A DNA stretch of 64,000 nt from Bacteroidia bacterium (GCA_022180565.1 BQML01000008.1:1-64000), one strand, 5' to 3'; numbered from the stretch's first letter, positions 38,831 to 46,952 are shown. Numbers and translations: made by a program. Notes: generated by a model from the letters alone, not told the origin.

Positions 38831-39870
38831 TCGGGATGATCGGGAAACACAAACGGCCTTCGGACAAATCGAACAGGCCGTTTCGTCTCAACCACCTTTT
38901 CAAACTCCGCTTTGGCATCGGAAGGATAAAGATCGAAATGATTGCGTCCAAGAAGATCCTTCCGCCCTTTCCCACACGCCCTGGCATATGCTTCGTTGAC
39001 ATCGATAAAGTTGAATTTGTTATCCAGAAGAACCATGGGGGAAATGGAGGAATCGAAGAACGTCCGGATAATTTTCGACCGCTGCTCAAGCCTCCGCATC
39101 AATTCCAACCGCCCCGTCACATCCCTGCCGGTGGAAGCAAATGCAACAATCTGCCCGGAAGCGCTTCTCACGGGAGTTATCGTCCTCTCATCGATGTAGA
39201 TCTCACCGTTTTTTTTGCGGTTCAGAAACCTCGCGCGAAATGTCCCCCCCGAAAGGACCGTTTGCCACAGCGATTCATAGAAAGAGCGTGAATGGGCGCC
39301 TGACTTGAGAATCCGCGGATTTTTTCCGAGAACCTCCTCCCGTTGATATCCCGTAACCTGTTCGAACGATGCATTGACATAACAGATGGTCCCGTCTACA
39401 TCCGTGATAAACACAAGATCCTCAGCCTGCTCGATTGCCGCCGTAATCTTTTGCGTATGCTCTTCCGCCTGCTTCCGTTCTGTGATGTCGCGATAGCTGA
39501 CCAGCATTCCCCCAACAGCCGGTTCTTCGAGCAGATTCGTGGTCAATCCCTCAAGCCACCGCCAGGAACCATCCTTGTGACGTACACGGGCTTCGACTCT
39601 CGCCGCGGATCCCGGCACTTCCACAAGCTGGGAAAACTGTTGACGGACAAAATGCTGATCAAAGGGGTGAACAAGTTCCGTCATTTGTTTCCCCCTGCGT
39701 TCCTCGGGACTCCACCCAAGAATGCTTTCCAAAGCCGGGGAATGATAGAGCACCGTTCCTTGCCGGCTCAAGAGCACAATGCCGTCAGAAACCTTCTCGA
39801 CTAAGGCGCGAAAAAGGGCACCCGCCCCTCGATCCCCCAAGACCTCGACAAAAGTTTGGGTTTTTCCCAT
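38821..39870 (-). CDS. PAS-domain protein, N-terminal part of the split sensor kinase
   Basis: A 349-residue frame from MGKTQTFVEV with three PAS regions: about 20-135 (LVEKVSDGIVLLSRQGTVLYHSPALESILGW), 145-265 (AIEQAEDLVFITDVDGTICYVNASFEQVTGY) and 270-349 (FFDSSISPMVLLDNKFNFIDVNEAYARA). It ends in DHPEWG inside the third PAS domain, which continues in the overlapping frame. No kinase domain is present in this frame. The longer start at 39957 adds residues that are not PAS-like and is less likely. Confidence 0.78.
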   Translation of the reverse strand: MGKTQTFVEVLGDRGAGALFRALVEKVSDGIVLLSRQGTVLYHSPALESILGWSPEERRGKQMTELVHPFDQHFVRQQFSQLVEVPGSAARVEARVRHKDGSWRWLEGLTTNLLEEPAVGGMLVSYRDITERKQAEEHTQKITAAIEQAEDLVFITDVDGTICYVNASFEQVTGYQREEVLGKNPRILKSGAHSRSFYESLWQTVLSGGTFRARFLNRKKNGEIYIDERTITPVRSASGQIVAFASTGRDVTGRLELMRRLEQRSKIIRTFFDSSISPMVLLDNKFNFIDVNEAYARACGKGRKDLLGRNHFDLYPSDAKAEFEKVVETKRPVRFVRRPFVFPDHPEWG

Positions 39871-40204
39871 TGTCCTCAAATTCCTGCGACCAAAATATGC
39901 ACTTCGAAACTGATGTTCAACGGCCATCAAACCCGGTCGGGAGACAAGAGCCAGCAAAAACTTACGAATTCAACATGCGAAATTCAATCAGAAATGAATC
40001 TCCTTCGCCAATGTTTGCCGGATTGTCAACCGGGAAAATGGCGGACTTGGTAAGCTTTGCGACCCGTTCTAGCAGATGGATACCCCGCCATCGGGGGATT
40101 GGCCATTATGTCGAGAGTATTCGTCCCATGACACAGAATCCCCCCGCTCAAGTATGGACAAAGACGCGTGACTTGGCGGGAACCCCCGCCTCCTATCACG
40201 GCCA

Positions 40205-40274
40205 CGTCTTCGAGCTTCTGAATCAGCATACTGAGGGTCGGCTGAATGACGAAACACTTCTCCGCCGCAGTCGC
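40205..40274 (-). pseudogene. fragment of an oxyR gene
   Basis: The 70 bases match 25039-25108 of oxyR with only about three changes. They encode [21 protein letters not shown], the helix-turn-helix of OxyR. Sequence on both sides is unrelated to oxyR. It is either a recent duplication or what remains of a second oxyR. Confidence 0.75.
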
Positions 40275-40372
40275 TTCTCTCGCCCCCTGTCGAATTAACC
40301 CCCCGCAAAACGATTATTTGGTAGAAAGCAGGATTCGATGCATATTCCCACGTTCACAAAGGAGAATAACCC

Positions 40373-40402
40373 ATGCGAACAAAGAAGGAGGTAAAAAAAT
40401 AA
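40373..40402 (+). CDS. nine-codon leader peptide (possible)
   Basis: AAAGGAG lies 8 bases before an ATG that opens the reading frame MRTKKEVKK and a stop. The AAGAAGGAGG inside it is a further ribosome-binding site ahead of the gene at 40413. This may couple translation, but the peptide itself may be meaningless. Confidence 0.3.
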   Translation: MRTKKEVKK

Positions 40403-40412
40403 GAGCAGACAT

Positions 40413-40622
40413 ATGCGCAACAGTACGGACAAGAAACAATGGCGTGAGGTGATTGAATCATGGGCGGCATCCATACGCGCTGGAGATATGGTAGGCATAC
40501 TGGCTAATCACACAAAAGATATTTTGATCTTTGATGTGCCAGAGCCGCTCCAATCAAAAGGGCTTGCGGCATACAAAAAGACCTGGAATTTATTTTTCAA
40601 TCTGGCCTTCGAAGGACTCTGA
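40413..40622 (+). pseudogene. truncated NTF2-like (DUF4440/SnoaL) protein
   Basis: Sixty-nine residues: QWREVIESWAASIRAGDMVGILANHTKDILIFDVPEPLQSKGLAAYKKTWNLFF is the front half of an NTF2-like protein of the YybH/SnoaL type, which normally has 130-150 residues. After TWNLFF the sequence diverges (NLAFEGL) and stops, so the back half is lost. A strong AAGGAGG is 20-25 bases upstream. It precedes a RibD-like gene in a cassette-like arrangement. Confidence 0.6.
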
Positions 40623-40660
40623 AAATTTGTCCACAAAGAAAAAACTGATAAAATGAATCC

Positions 40661-41323
40661 ATGACAAACGAATCTGAGAAAACAACAGACATGAGCAAAG
40701 TTTTCGTCAATATCGCCCTCAGCCTCGACGGCTACATGGCCCCAGCTGGCATGACCATGGAGAATTGGGACAGGTCCGAGCTCTGGGCCGCCGAATGGGG
40801 TGCCCTGATGGCGTGGGCTTTGAATCAGCAATACCTGCGCGAGAAGTTGAAGTTCGGCCCCGGTGGCGAGACAGGTCCTGTCAACGACATGGTTCGCCAC
40901 ACTTTCGAGCGCACCGGTGCCCACATCATGGGCAAGCGGATGTTCGAAGGGGGTGAGCGAGGCTGGCCAGAGGAGGCGCCGTTCCACACACCAGTGTTCG
41001 TGCTCACGCACGAAAAGCGGGAGCCATGGACGCGACCCGGCAGGACCACATTTTATTTCATCAATGACGGAGCTCAGCGGACGCTGGAGCTGGCGCGCGA
41101 AGCAGCCGGCGCCAGAGATATCCGCATCTCAGGCGGTGCGGATGTGATTCAGCAGTATCTGAATCTCGGCGAAGTGGACGAGCTCGAGATCGCGCTGGCT
41201 CCCGTGCTGTTTGGGGGTGGTCGGCGCTTGTTTGAGAATTTGCGTGAGCCAGTGCCGCAGTTTCGTATCGACAGAGTTCTCGACACCCCTGCCGCCACGC
41301 ACTTGCGATACGTGCGCCGGTGA
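40661..41323 (+). CDS. dihydrofolate reductase-fold (RibD C-terminal domain) protein
   Basis: A 220-residue protein of the RibD_C/DHFR-like family: SKVFVNIALSLDGYMAP at 11-27, IMGKRMFEGGE, PVFVLTHEKREPW, IRISGGADVIQQYLNLGEVDELEIALAPVLFGGGRRLFENL. Members bind NADPH and reduce pterin- or flavin-related compounds; the substrate is unknown. The family start fits Met11 (40691) as well as Met1 (40661); neither has a strong Shine-Dalgarno sequence. An attC-like site follows the stop within 5 bases, which suggests a former integron cassette. Confidence 0.85.
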   Translation: MTNESEKTTDMSKVFVNIALSLDGYMAPAGMTMENWDRSELWAAEWGALMAWALNQQYLREKLKFGPGGETGPVNDMVRHTFERTGAHIMGKRMFEGGERGWPEEAPFHTPVFVLTHEKREPWTRPGRTTFYFINDGAQRTLELAREAAGARDIRISGGADVIQQYLNLGEVDELEIALAPVLFGGGRRLFENLREPVPQFRIDRVLDTPAATHLRYVRR

Positions 41324-41327
41324 ACGG

Positions 41328-41394
41328 GGGCCTAACAACCGATTGCAGCGGACGATCTGTTACGCGCCCCGCCGCTGAACCGGGTCGCTAGCCC
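41328..41394 (+). other. attC-like integron site (degenerate) after the RibD-like gene
   Basis: GGCCTAACAACCGATTGC with AGCGGAC on the left can pair imperfectly with CCGCCGCTGAACCGGG...CTAGCC on the right. The left core GCCTAAC is canonical; the right core is CTAGCC where GTTAGGC is expected. Length and layout fit an inactive attC site. Confidence 0.5.
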
Positions 41395-41687
41395 ACACGA
41401 ACGCAGCGCGGAAAAATCAAGGTACAATCCGTCGCAGTATCACGTGCCTTCGCCATATTGGCCGTGGCGCATTCTGTTGTTCCGCCGGCCCGGCGTTCGA
41501 CCAGCGTATGGTTCAGCAAATTCACGTGTAGTGCTCATGTTTCGGACACATTCAGGATCATTGCAACCCTCCCCATGTCATCCGTTCGCAATTCGAGGCT
41601 TGGAAAAATTTTTTCTTTTCCTTATTTTTCATCACAATCAGGGCAGTTCAATCCGCCGAACGCCCTACAGGCTCACGTTGTGATCAC
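41395..41687. other. gap before the tRNA gene
   Basis: No coding signal, repeat or regulatory site is recognised here; only short overlapping open frames of low quality. Confidence 0.4.
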
Positions 41688-41761
41688 GCGCCAGTAGCTC
41701 AATTGGATAGAGCATCAGCCTACGGAGCTGAGGGTTAGGGGTTCGACTCCCTTCTGGCGCA
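41688..41761 (+). tRNA. tRNA-Arg (anticodon ACG)
   Basis: Acceptor arms GCGCCAG and CTGGCGC pair fully and are followed by A. The D arm is AGCTCAATTGGATAGAGC. The anticodon stem TCAGC/GCTGA encloses the loop CTACGGA with anticodon ACG, and the T arm contains GGTTCGACTCC. No CCA is encoded. It reads the CGN codons for arginine. tRNA genes are frequent attachment sites for islands, but no repeated 3' end was found in the window. Confidence 0.96.
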
Positions 41762-41762
41762 C

Positions 41763-41789
41763 AAAGCCCATCCATACCGGATGGGCTTT
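41763..41789 (+). terminator. hairpin after tRNA-Arg
   Basis: AAAGCCCATCC and GGATGGGCTTT form a perfect 11-bp stem with a 5-base loop directly after the tRNA. The stem ends in CTTT followed by CCGTTTCC. It is a likely terminator. Confidence 0.7.
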
Positions 41790-41838
41790 CCGTTTCCTCT
41801 CCTCCCTCTCTCTTCTCTCATCCTCAGATTTTTCACGA

Positions 41839-41877
41839 GTACAACATTCGTTACAACCGAAGTACAATTTTCGTGAT
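41839..41877. repeat. 39-bp direct repeat, copy 1
   Basis: 37 of 39 bases match the copy at 45153-45191 in the same orientation. Read on the minus strand it contains ACGAAAATTGTAC, a 10-base spacer with TTCGGTTGTA, and ACGAATGTTGTAC, so it is itself a tandem of 13-bp words with a 23-bp period, as expected for a protein-binding site. Confidence 0.75.
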
Positions 41878-42167
41878 GGACAATCTCGCCCCAAGGGCCG
41901 ACATTGAGACCGGGTAAACCTCCGGGGAAACCATCCGCGAGCCTTTTCGAACAACGTCTTGTCAGGGGAATGTGATGCCGAAAGTGTGGTGTTGTGGGCG
42001 ATATCCCCTTATCTTGGCTATGCATTGCTCCGGAAGACGCAAGTGCCTCCGGGCAGAGCCGGCCTCCGTACCCGGACCGATTGGAGCCCAGCGCGAGATC
42101 CCCTCCGCCCGAGAACAGACGTGATCACGCAGTACATTTACCAACTGTTCTCACAAGGAGAAAAGCC
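41878..42167. other. gap before secreted protein gene
   Basis: No gene is recognised. It must hold the promoter of the gene at 42168; a strong Shine-Dalgarno AAGGAG lies at 42155-42160. Confidence 0.4.
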
Positions 42168-42614
42168 ATGACAACGAATCAGAAACATCTCGTCCGCTTC
42201 TTTGTCCTGTTTGTCCTCGGCTTCACGTTTCTGGCCGGCACTATCATCACGAGCGAACGCAACGCTCCGGTGAAAGCGGTTTTCACCGGCAGTGAACACC
42301 ATCGTATCTCGACCGAGAAAGCAATGAGATACATCGCGAATTTCCAGGCCGCCACGAACGAACCGTTTGCCGCGGGATATATGGGACGAGGGATCTTTGA
42401 CGAGATCCTCTCGCAGAAAGATGTCGTCGGAATACGGATCTACAGCGCCCGTCTTGACAATGGAACGCCGACGTATGTTCTGGTGGGAGTGGACGCGAAC
42501 GGAAATGACCTCGTAGACGGCGTCATCGGGGAAGACGCAATCCCATGCCCTCCGGTTTGTGCCGATGGAGCGATGCGGCTCTGGCCGGATCCGGGAGTGG
42601 TGGCTTTCCGGTAA
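42168..42614 (+). CDS. secreted or membrane-anchored hypothetical protein
   Basis: A 148-residue protein with an N-terminal hydrophobic segment (residues 9-26, VRFFVLFVLGFTFLAGTI) that can serve as signal peptide or anchor. The remainder (STEKAMRYIANFQAATNEPFAAGYMGRGIFDEILSQKDVVGIRIYSA, then PTYVLVGVDANGNDLVDGVIGE) is probably extracytoplasmic. The DANGNDL stretch resembles a calcium-binding loop, without proof. I do not recognise a family. The start is fixed by AAGGAG 8 bases upstream. A hairpin terminator follows. Confidence 0.75.
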   Translation: MTTNQKHLVRFFVLFVLGFTFLAGTIITSERNAPVKAVFTGSEHHRISTEKAMRYIANFQAATNEPFAAGYMGRGIFDEILSQKDVVGIRIYSARLDNGTPTYVLVGVDANGNDLVDGVIGEDAIPCPPVCADGAMRLWPDPGVVAFR

Positions 42615-42626
42615 CGTAGGATTCCT

Positions 42627-42651
42627 CGCGGGGTGCGCACGGCACCCCGCG
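42627..42651 (+). terminator. GC-rich hairpin after the secreted protein gene
   Basis: CGCGGGGTGC and GCACCCCGCG pair perfectly over a 5-base loop, 13 bases after the stop codon. It is followed by CTTGTTC, a weak T-tract. Confidence 0.6.
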
Positions 42652-42702
42652 CTTGTTCATTGAGAATCTGTCCAAAAAGAACGATATTCGAGGACGCTGA
42701 TC

Positions 42703-43371
42703 ATGGGTATCCCGTTCCTCGCATATCTTGCCGGCGGCGCTACGATTGCCCCGTTCTTCATGGGTCTCTGTGTGTATCGACGCTTGGAGAGACAGATCAA
42801 GCCCCTCTTCATTCTGTTCGGCATCCACGCAGCATTGACCTTCGTACAAGCCTATCTCGCTCTCCGGCAGACAAATAACCTTTGGACCTCACATGTCTAC
42901 TATCTGGTCGAGGTGGTGATTCTCCTCCGGGTATATTCACTCTGGACGGCGTCTGCTCATGCACGAGGAATCTTCTACGGAATGGGCATCCTCTATTCCC
43001 TTTTTTGGGCGGCGTCGAAATTGCTGTTCGAACAGTTTACGACGTCGGCGCTCTACACTCCGACGGTCTCCCGGATCATTCTGCTGGGATCGACACTCTA
43101 CATTCTCCTGATGATCTCGTCCACCACCACGCGTATGCTGTATTCGGAACCAAAGTTCTGGTTCGCTGCCGGATTTCTCGTGATCTTCGCGGGAAGTCTC
43201 ATGTTCTATGGGTTCAGAAACCTCTTTCTGGATTTGTCCGTCGAAGCGGTCAAGACGCTGTGGTCCATCCACTGGAGTGTGACGATTGTGTCGAACCTTC
43301 TTCATGTCATCGGTTTTCTATGCATTCTCCGGTTCCCGAATACTGGTGGGCAATTGGAATTGGCACGGTAG
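42703..43371 (+). CDS. polytopic membrane protein of unknown function
   Basis: A 222-residue protein with six or seven predicted membrane helices (about 5-22, 33-53, 66-82, 90-107, 122-142, 155-173 and 190-210). I see no catalytic motif. The following histidine kinase gene starts 52 bp inside its end, so it is probably the input module or a partner of that kinase, which itself has only one membrane helix and a PAS domain. Related seven-helix proteins next to kinases act as sensors; this is inference. Confidence 0.75.
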   Translation: MGIPFLAYLAGGATIAPFFMGLCVYRRLERQIKPLFILFGIHAALTFVQAYLALRQTNNLWTSHVYYLVEVVILLRVYSLWTASAHARGIFYGMGILYSLFWAASKLLFEQFTTSALYTPTVSRIILLGSTLYILLMISSTTTRMLYSEPKFWFAAGFLVIFAGSLMFYGFRNLFLDLSVEAVKTLWSIHWSVTIVSNLLHVIGFLCILRFPNTGGQLELAR

Positions 43372-44477
43372 GGCTGGTTCTCCTGACCGCTGCTTTTCTG
43401 GCCACGTTGGTTCTCGGCCAAAAGCGGCTCCGGGCACAGCTTGAGGCGACCGAAAAGAGCGAGAAGAAATATCGCAGCCTTTTCGAGAACTCTCTGGTGG
43501 GCATGTTCCGCTGCACCGTTCCCGATTTCCGGATAATCGACTGCAATCGGACCTTCCGAACGATCCTCGGCAGGGAAGCCGGCGAGAACCTTTCTCTCTT
43601 CTTTGAAGAACTGCCGGCGGAGGTCCGAGGGGCCTTGCGGGAGACGCTCTTGAGGGAGGGAGGCATTGAGAATGCCGAAATCAAGCTGACCGGAGAGGAC
43701 AGCCATTCATTGTGGATTTCCCTTACGTGTCGGATGCATCCGGCGGAAGGATATGCGGAGGGCGTTGTGCTGGATATCACCGAGCGCAGGCTTGCAGAGG
43801 AACGTGTGCTGGAGTTCCACACTCAGCTTCGCACGCTGTCGGCCCGGCTGGAGTCGGTACGCGAGGAGGAACGCGTGCGGCTTGCCCGGCAGGTGCATGA
43901 CGACCTCGGCCAAATCCTCACAGCGGCCAAGATCCACCTGACCGTGTTGATGGACGATGCCTCGAAGGTCGCCGTGCGCGCAAAGGCCGACCTTGCGCGG
44001 AAATTTGAGTCCCTCATCGCCGTGATCGATCAGGCCATCGATCTGGTCAAGAACATTTCCTACGATCTTCGTCCGGTTGCCCTCGACGAGCTTGGTTTAA
44101 AGGAAGCTGTGGAGTGGGAAGCGGAGCAGTTCGGGCGAAAAACCGGGATTCGATGCCGGGTGCAAAGCGAGGGAGAAGTTGAGCTGGAGAGAGAACAGGC
44201 GACGGCGGTGTTCCGGATTCTTCAGGAGGCGTTGACCAACGTAGCACGCCATGCAGAAGCAAGAACCGTGGAAATCGAATTGCGCGCGGTGGACGGCACG
44301 TTCAGATTAAGAGTAGCCGATGACGGAAAGGGAATCGCAGAGCGCAAAGCAAACGATCCCCGGTCGCTGGGAATCCTCGGCATGCGTGAAAGGGCGACGT
44401 TCCTGGGGGGCGAAGTACAGGTGTTCCGCAATAACGGCCGCGGGACAGTCGTGAACTTGACCGTTCCTCTGAAATAA
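43320..44477 (+). CDS. PAS-HisKA_3 membrane sensor kinase
   Basis: A 385-residue kinase. A membrane helix at about 8-32 (WWAIGIGTVGLVLLTAAFLATLVLG), a coiled coil, a PAS domain (50-165, SLFENSLVGMFRCTVPDFRIIDCNRTFRTILG) and a NarX-type kinase: RLARQVHDDLGQILTAAKIH, EALTNVARHAEAR, DDGKGIAERKA, LGILGMRERATFLGG. The start MHSPVPEYWW is chosen because the frame upstream of it is an out-of-phase reading of the membrane-protein gene. It ends 5 bases before a NarL-type regulator, its evident partner. Confidence 0.9.
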   Translation: MHSPVPEYWWAIGIGTVGLVLLTAAFLATLVLGQKRLRAQLEATEKSEKKYRSLFENSLVGMFRCTVPDFRIIDCNRTFRTILGREAGENLSLFFEELPAEVRGALRETLLREGGIENAEIKLTGEDSHSLWISLTCRMHPAEGYAEGVVLDITERRLAEERVLEFHTQLRTLSARLESVREEERVRLARQVHDDLGQILTAAKIHLTVLMDDASKVAVRAKADLARKFESLIAVIDQAIDLVKNISYDLRPVALDELGLKEAVEWEAEQFGRKTGIRCRVQSEGEVELEREQATAVFRILQEALTNVARHAEARTVEIELRAVDGTFRLRVADDGKGIAERKANDPRSLGILGMRERATFLGGEVQVFRNNGRGTVVNLTVPLK

Positions 44478-44482
44478 CGACC

Positions 44483-45118
44483 ATGGCCACGAGCGTCTTC
44501 ATCGTTGACGATCACGAACTGATGAGGCAGGGTCTGAGGAGCGTTCTGACTCACCACGGCGGATTCCGGATCGCCGGCGAGGCCGGGAGCTTTCAGGAGT
44601 TTCTATCGGCGTTCCGAAGAAACAGCGCTGAGGTGCTCGTTCTGGACATCAGTTTGCCCGACCGCAATGGCCTTGAGGTGTTGAAATATGTGCGGGATAA
44701 CCATCCCTCGACGCGTGTGTTAATTCTGAGCATGCACCCCGAGGAGCGATTCGCGATCAGGGCCCTGAAGGGGGGTGCCCTGGGATACTTGAACAAGCAG
44801 ACAGCGGCTCAAGAGCTGGTTGCGGCCATTGAGCGCGTGAAACGCGGGCAGATTTATGTTAGCCGGGAGATGAGCGGGGAGTTGATCCGCGAACTTGAAG
44901 GCACCCGGAGCAAACCTCCTCACGAGAACCTCAAGGACACGGAATTCGAGATTCTTCGCCTCATTGCCGGTGGCAAGACCTCGAAGGAAGTTGCGAAGGA
45001 GATGGGATTGAGTGTCCACACCGTCACCACCTATCGCGGCAGAATCTTGGACAAGCTGAACCTCAAGACTACCGCCGACCTTGTCCGCTACGCCATGGAT
45101 CACCATTTGATCGATTAG
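44483..45118 (+). CDS. NarL/FixJ-type response regulator
   Basis: A 211-residue regulator: receiver (Asp in VLVLDISLPDRNGLE) and LuxR-type DNA-binding domain (about 145-205, LKDTEFEILRLIAGGKTSKEVAKEMGLSVHTVTTYRGRILDKL). It forms a pair with the kinase just upstream and resembles the pair at 36975-39870. One copy of the 39-bp repeat starts 35 bases after its stop and another lies upstream of the first gene of the unit; it could be the protein that binds them. Confidence 0.93.
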   Translation: MATSVFIVDDHELMRQGLRSVLTHHGGFRIAGEAGSFQEFLSAFRRNSAEVLVLDISLPDRNGLEVLKYVRDNHPSTRVLILSMHPEERFAIRALKGGALGYLNKQTAAQELVAAIERVKRGQIYVSREMSGELIRELEGTRSKPPHENLKDTEFEILRLIAGGKTSKEVAKEMGLSVHTVTTYRGRILDKLNLKTTADLVRYAMDHHLID

Positions 45119-45152
45119 CCCCCCCCTGGTCCGGAAAGCCCGGCACCCCCCT

Positions 45153-45191
45153 GTACAATTTTCGTTACAACCGAAGTACAATTTTCGTGAT
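45153..45191. repeat. 39-bp direct repeat, copy 2
   Basis: Nearly identical to 41839-41877, and internally more regular: on the minus strand ACGAAAATTGTAC occurs twice exactly, separated by TTCGGTTGTA. It lies between the response regulator and the small ORF at 45278. The two copies bracket the 42.1-45.1 kb module. Confidence 0.75.
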
Positions 45192-45277
45192 TGCGCCTCC
45201 GGTGGTATTTTCTCACTTTTTTCGGCGTGACAAAACAGCGTTCAGGGGAGGCAAACCGGGAACGGGGGGGAGAATCT

Positions 45278-45514
45278 GTGGATTGGGAGGAAACCGTCCG
45301 ATTTCTCCTTCGACCGCCCGGTTTGCAGTATGTGCGGGAGCTCAGCGACATCCTTGATCGTGATCCCGACTATCTTCTATTCCATGCGGGCAGTGTCGCG
45401 ATTCGGATCAACGAGCTTCTGTCAAGATCCCGGTCAAAATTGCCCGGGATTTCCGAAGATACCGTAGGGATAATCGTCCGCGCAGCAATTCAAAAACTGC
45501 GGACTGTGCGGTAA
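45278..45514 (+). CDS. small hypothetical protein
   Basis: From a GTG preceded by GGGGGAG the frame encodes 78 residues: VDWEETVRFLLRPPGLQYVRELSDILDRDPDYLLFHAGSVAIRINELL and a helical end. It looks like a compact helical protein with normal codon use, but I do not recognise it. A longer start at 45191 would run through the 39-bp repeat region and is less likely. Confidence 0.4.
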   Translation: MDWEETVRFLLRPPGLQYVRELSDILDRDPDYLLFHAGSVAIRINELLSRSRSKLPGISEDTVGIIVRAAIQKLRTVR

Positions 45515-45598
45515 GTCGCCGGTTGGGGGAAGAACGGGGTTGCCCAAACTTGGCCGGAGGGTGAACCAGCCCCCCGGCTATGAGGGCTTTGCGCGGGT

Positions 45599-46155
45599 AT
45601 GAAAGACCTGAGGAAACTCTCGAGGAACGGACTTGCTATTATTGTTGGAACTTTCTTTTTCCTAGGAGGCATAGGAAAGTTGATATCTCCCGATGTCGCC
45701 GCAACGTTCTTGTCGGATGCCACTGATCTGTCGCTGGCACTTGCTGTCGCCATCATGTACGCACTCGCGACAGTGGAATTGGTAATCGCCGTGCTCATCA
45801 TCTTTATTCCACCTTATCGCGCGTTGGCACATTAATAGCTTGTGTTCTTCTCACTCTTTTCTCCGTAGGATCAGTCTTGGCCGAGTCAGAGCGTGAATGT
45901 GGCTGTTTCGGAGGTCTCATTGAATCGCCCCAACTGTGGGATTTGAACTCAGCTATGACTTCTATTATTGCTGTTTCCTTGAGTGAGCAGGCGAAGTTGG
46001 GAGATTTCCTGAAGCGAGTCCCTGTATCCTTGCCAATTGCTCTTCCCTCCGATATGGAGGAGTTCAAACGCCAAAATAATCTAAGCTTTGTTCCCCTCAC
46101 ATTTTTAGTCGACCAGAGGTTCTTCCCCTCGGCGGTGTTAACCCTTGAATACTAG
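45599..46155 (+). pseudogene. MauE/DoxX-like protein with redoxin-like tail, frameshifted
   Basis: The first frame (45599-45835) encodes MKDLRKLSRNGLAIIVGTFFFLGGIGKLISPD and two more helices of a MauE-type membrane protein, ending in PYRALAH. Directly after, another frame continues GTLIACVLLTLFSVGSVLAESERECGCFGGLIESP, the expected next helix and CGCFG motif. One missing base near 45825-45830 joins them. The tail (LPIALPSDMEEFKRQNNLSFVPLTFLVDQRFF) resembles the end of a thioredoxin-like domain, but its Cys-x-x-Cys part is absent. MauE proteins serve in disulphide or electron transfer. Both a frameshift and an internal loss speak for a pseudogene. Confidence 0.6.
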
Positions 46156-46226
46156 AGCAACTCATCCCGCCAGTTCTGAAGTATCCTTGCTGTGAGGGTG
46201 TCATTGGAGAGATGATCACGAAAGTT

Positions 46227-46952
46227 CTATTCCACTTCCTCTTCAATCCTTCCTTTCCACCACGTCCCGTCCGAGAACTCCAGATAATGAATATCCACCT
46301 TGGCCTTTCGGGTTCTGGGGTGGTTACGAAGCGTGAGGATTGTCGTAAAATCCTCGCCCGGGCCGATGGGAACGCGTGACGTCGCATCAAAGACGTGGTT
46401 GCGGCCTCGGGTGCCGGATTGCGGCCGACCCTGGGCGTCAAAGCAGTGCACGCGCGTGCGAAGCAGGGAAATCTTCTTCTCCGTCAGGTTCAGGATCGTG
46501 AGAGCGATCTGAGGCGACTCGCCCGAGGGCCGTTCGAGGTTCGCCGAAAGCACCGTGAAGGGCAGACGGTCGAGTTCGGATTTTTTCCGTTTCCCGGCGG
46601 CCACGTCGGCCTTCAGCTTCTCCCTCCGCAGCAGAGCAGCCCGCTTTCCGAGCTCTATTTTCAGCGCATCGCGATCGATGTACCGGTCCGTCACATCCCT
46701 CCCCGAAGCCCTGTGGACGATGCGGTCGATCGACGCATTGTCCAGAGCCAGGCTGTCGCCCGTTTCTGAAAGGGCGCGGAGAACAAGAATTTCCCCGCGC
46801 ACAAGCTTCACGGAGAGCGAGTCACCGTCATCCAGATACACGATATGGTCCGGCTCGACGGTCTTCATGGTGGCTGAGGGCGAACAGCCGAGAAGGATCA
46901 TGGCGCACACCGTGAAGAAGAAAGCGGGCAAGATTCTGGCAACGTTCATCAT
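46227..46952 (-). CDS. putative lipoprotein of unknown function
   Basis: A 241-residue protein with a lipoprotein signal (FFFTVCAMILLGC, Cys23). The mature part is rich in beta strands: a first segment (HIVYLDDGDSLSVKLVRGEILVLRAL) and a second half (SPQIALTILNLTEKKISLLRTRVHCFDAQGRP...VPIGPGEDFTTILTLRN) like an FxLYD-type or immunoglobulin-like domain for extracytoplasmic binding. No family name is certain. Its ATG overlaps the stop of the amidotransferase gene by one base. Confidence 0.75.
   Translation of the reverse strand: MMNVARILPAFFFTVCAMILLGCSPSATMKTVEPDHIVYLDDGDSLSVKLVRGEILVLRALSETGDSLALDNASIDRIVHRASGRDVTDRYIDRDALKIELGKRAALLRREKLKADVAAGKRKKSELDRLPFTVLSANLERPSGESPQIALTILNLTEKKISLLRTRVHCFDAQGRPQSGTRGRNHVFDATSRVPIGPGEDFTTILTLRNHPRTRKAKVDIHYLEFSDGTWWKGRIEEEVE

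Larger units (their letters stand above)
39871..40412. other. gap with oxyR remnant and leader peptide
   Basis: No full gene. Holds a 70-bp fragment of an oxyR gene (40205-40274) and a nine-codon leader ORF (40373-40402). A GGCGGG/CCCGCC hairpin lies near 40174-40192. The rest shows nothing recognisable. Confidence 0.5.

Noticed and set aside
41688-41761. tRNA-Arg as the attachment site of an integrated island
   Set aside because: No repeated copy of the tRNA 3' end and no tRNA-directed integrase gene were found in the window.
42882-43319. Upstream extension of the kinase at 43320
   Set aside because: The extra 146 residues are an out-of-phase reading of the membrane protein gene and contain no helix or domain.
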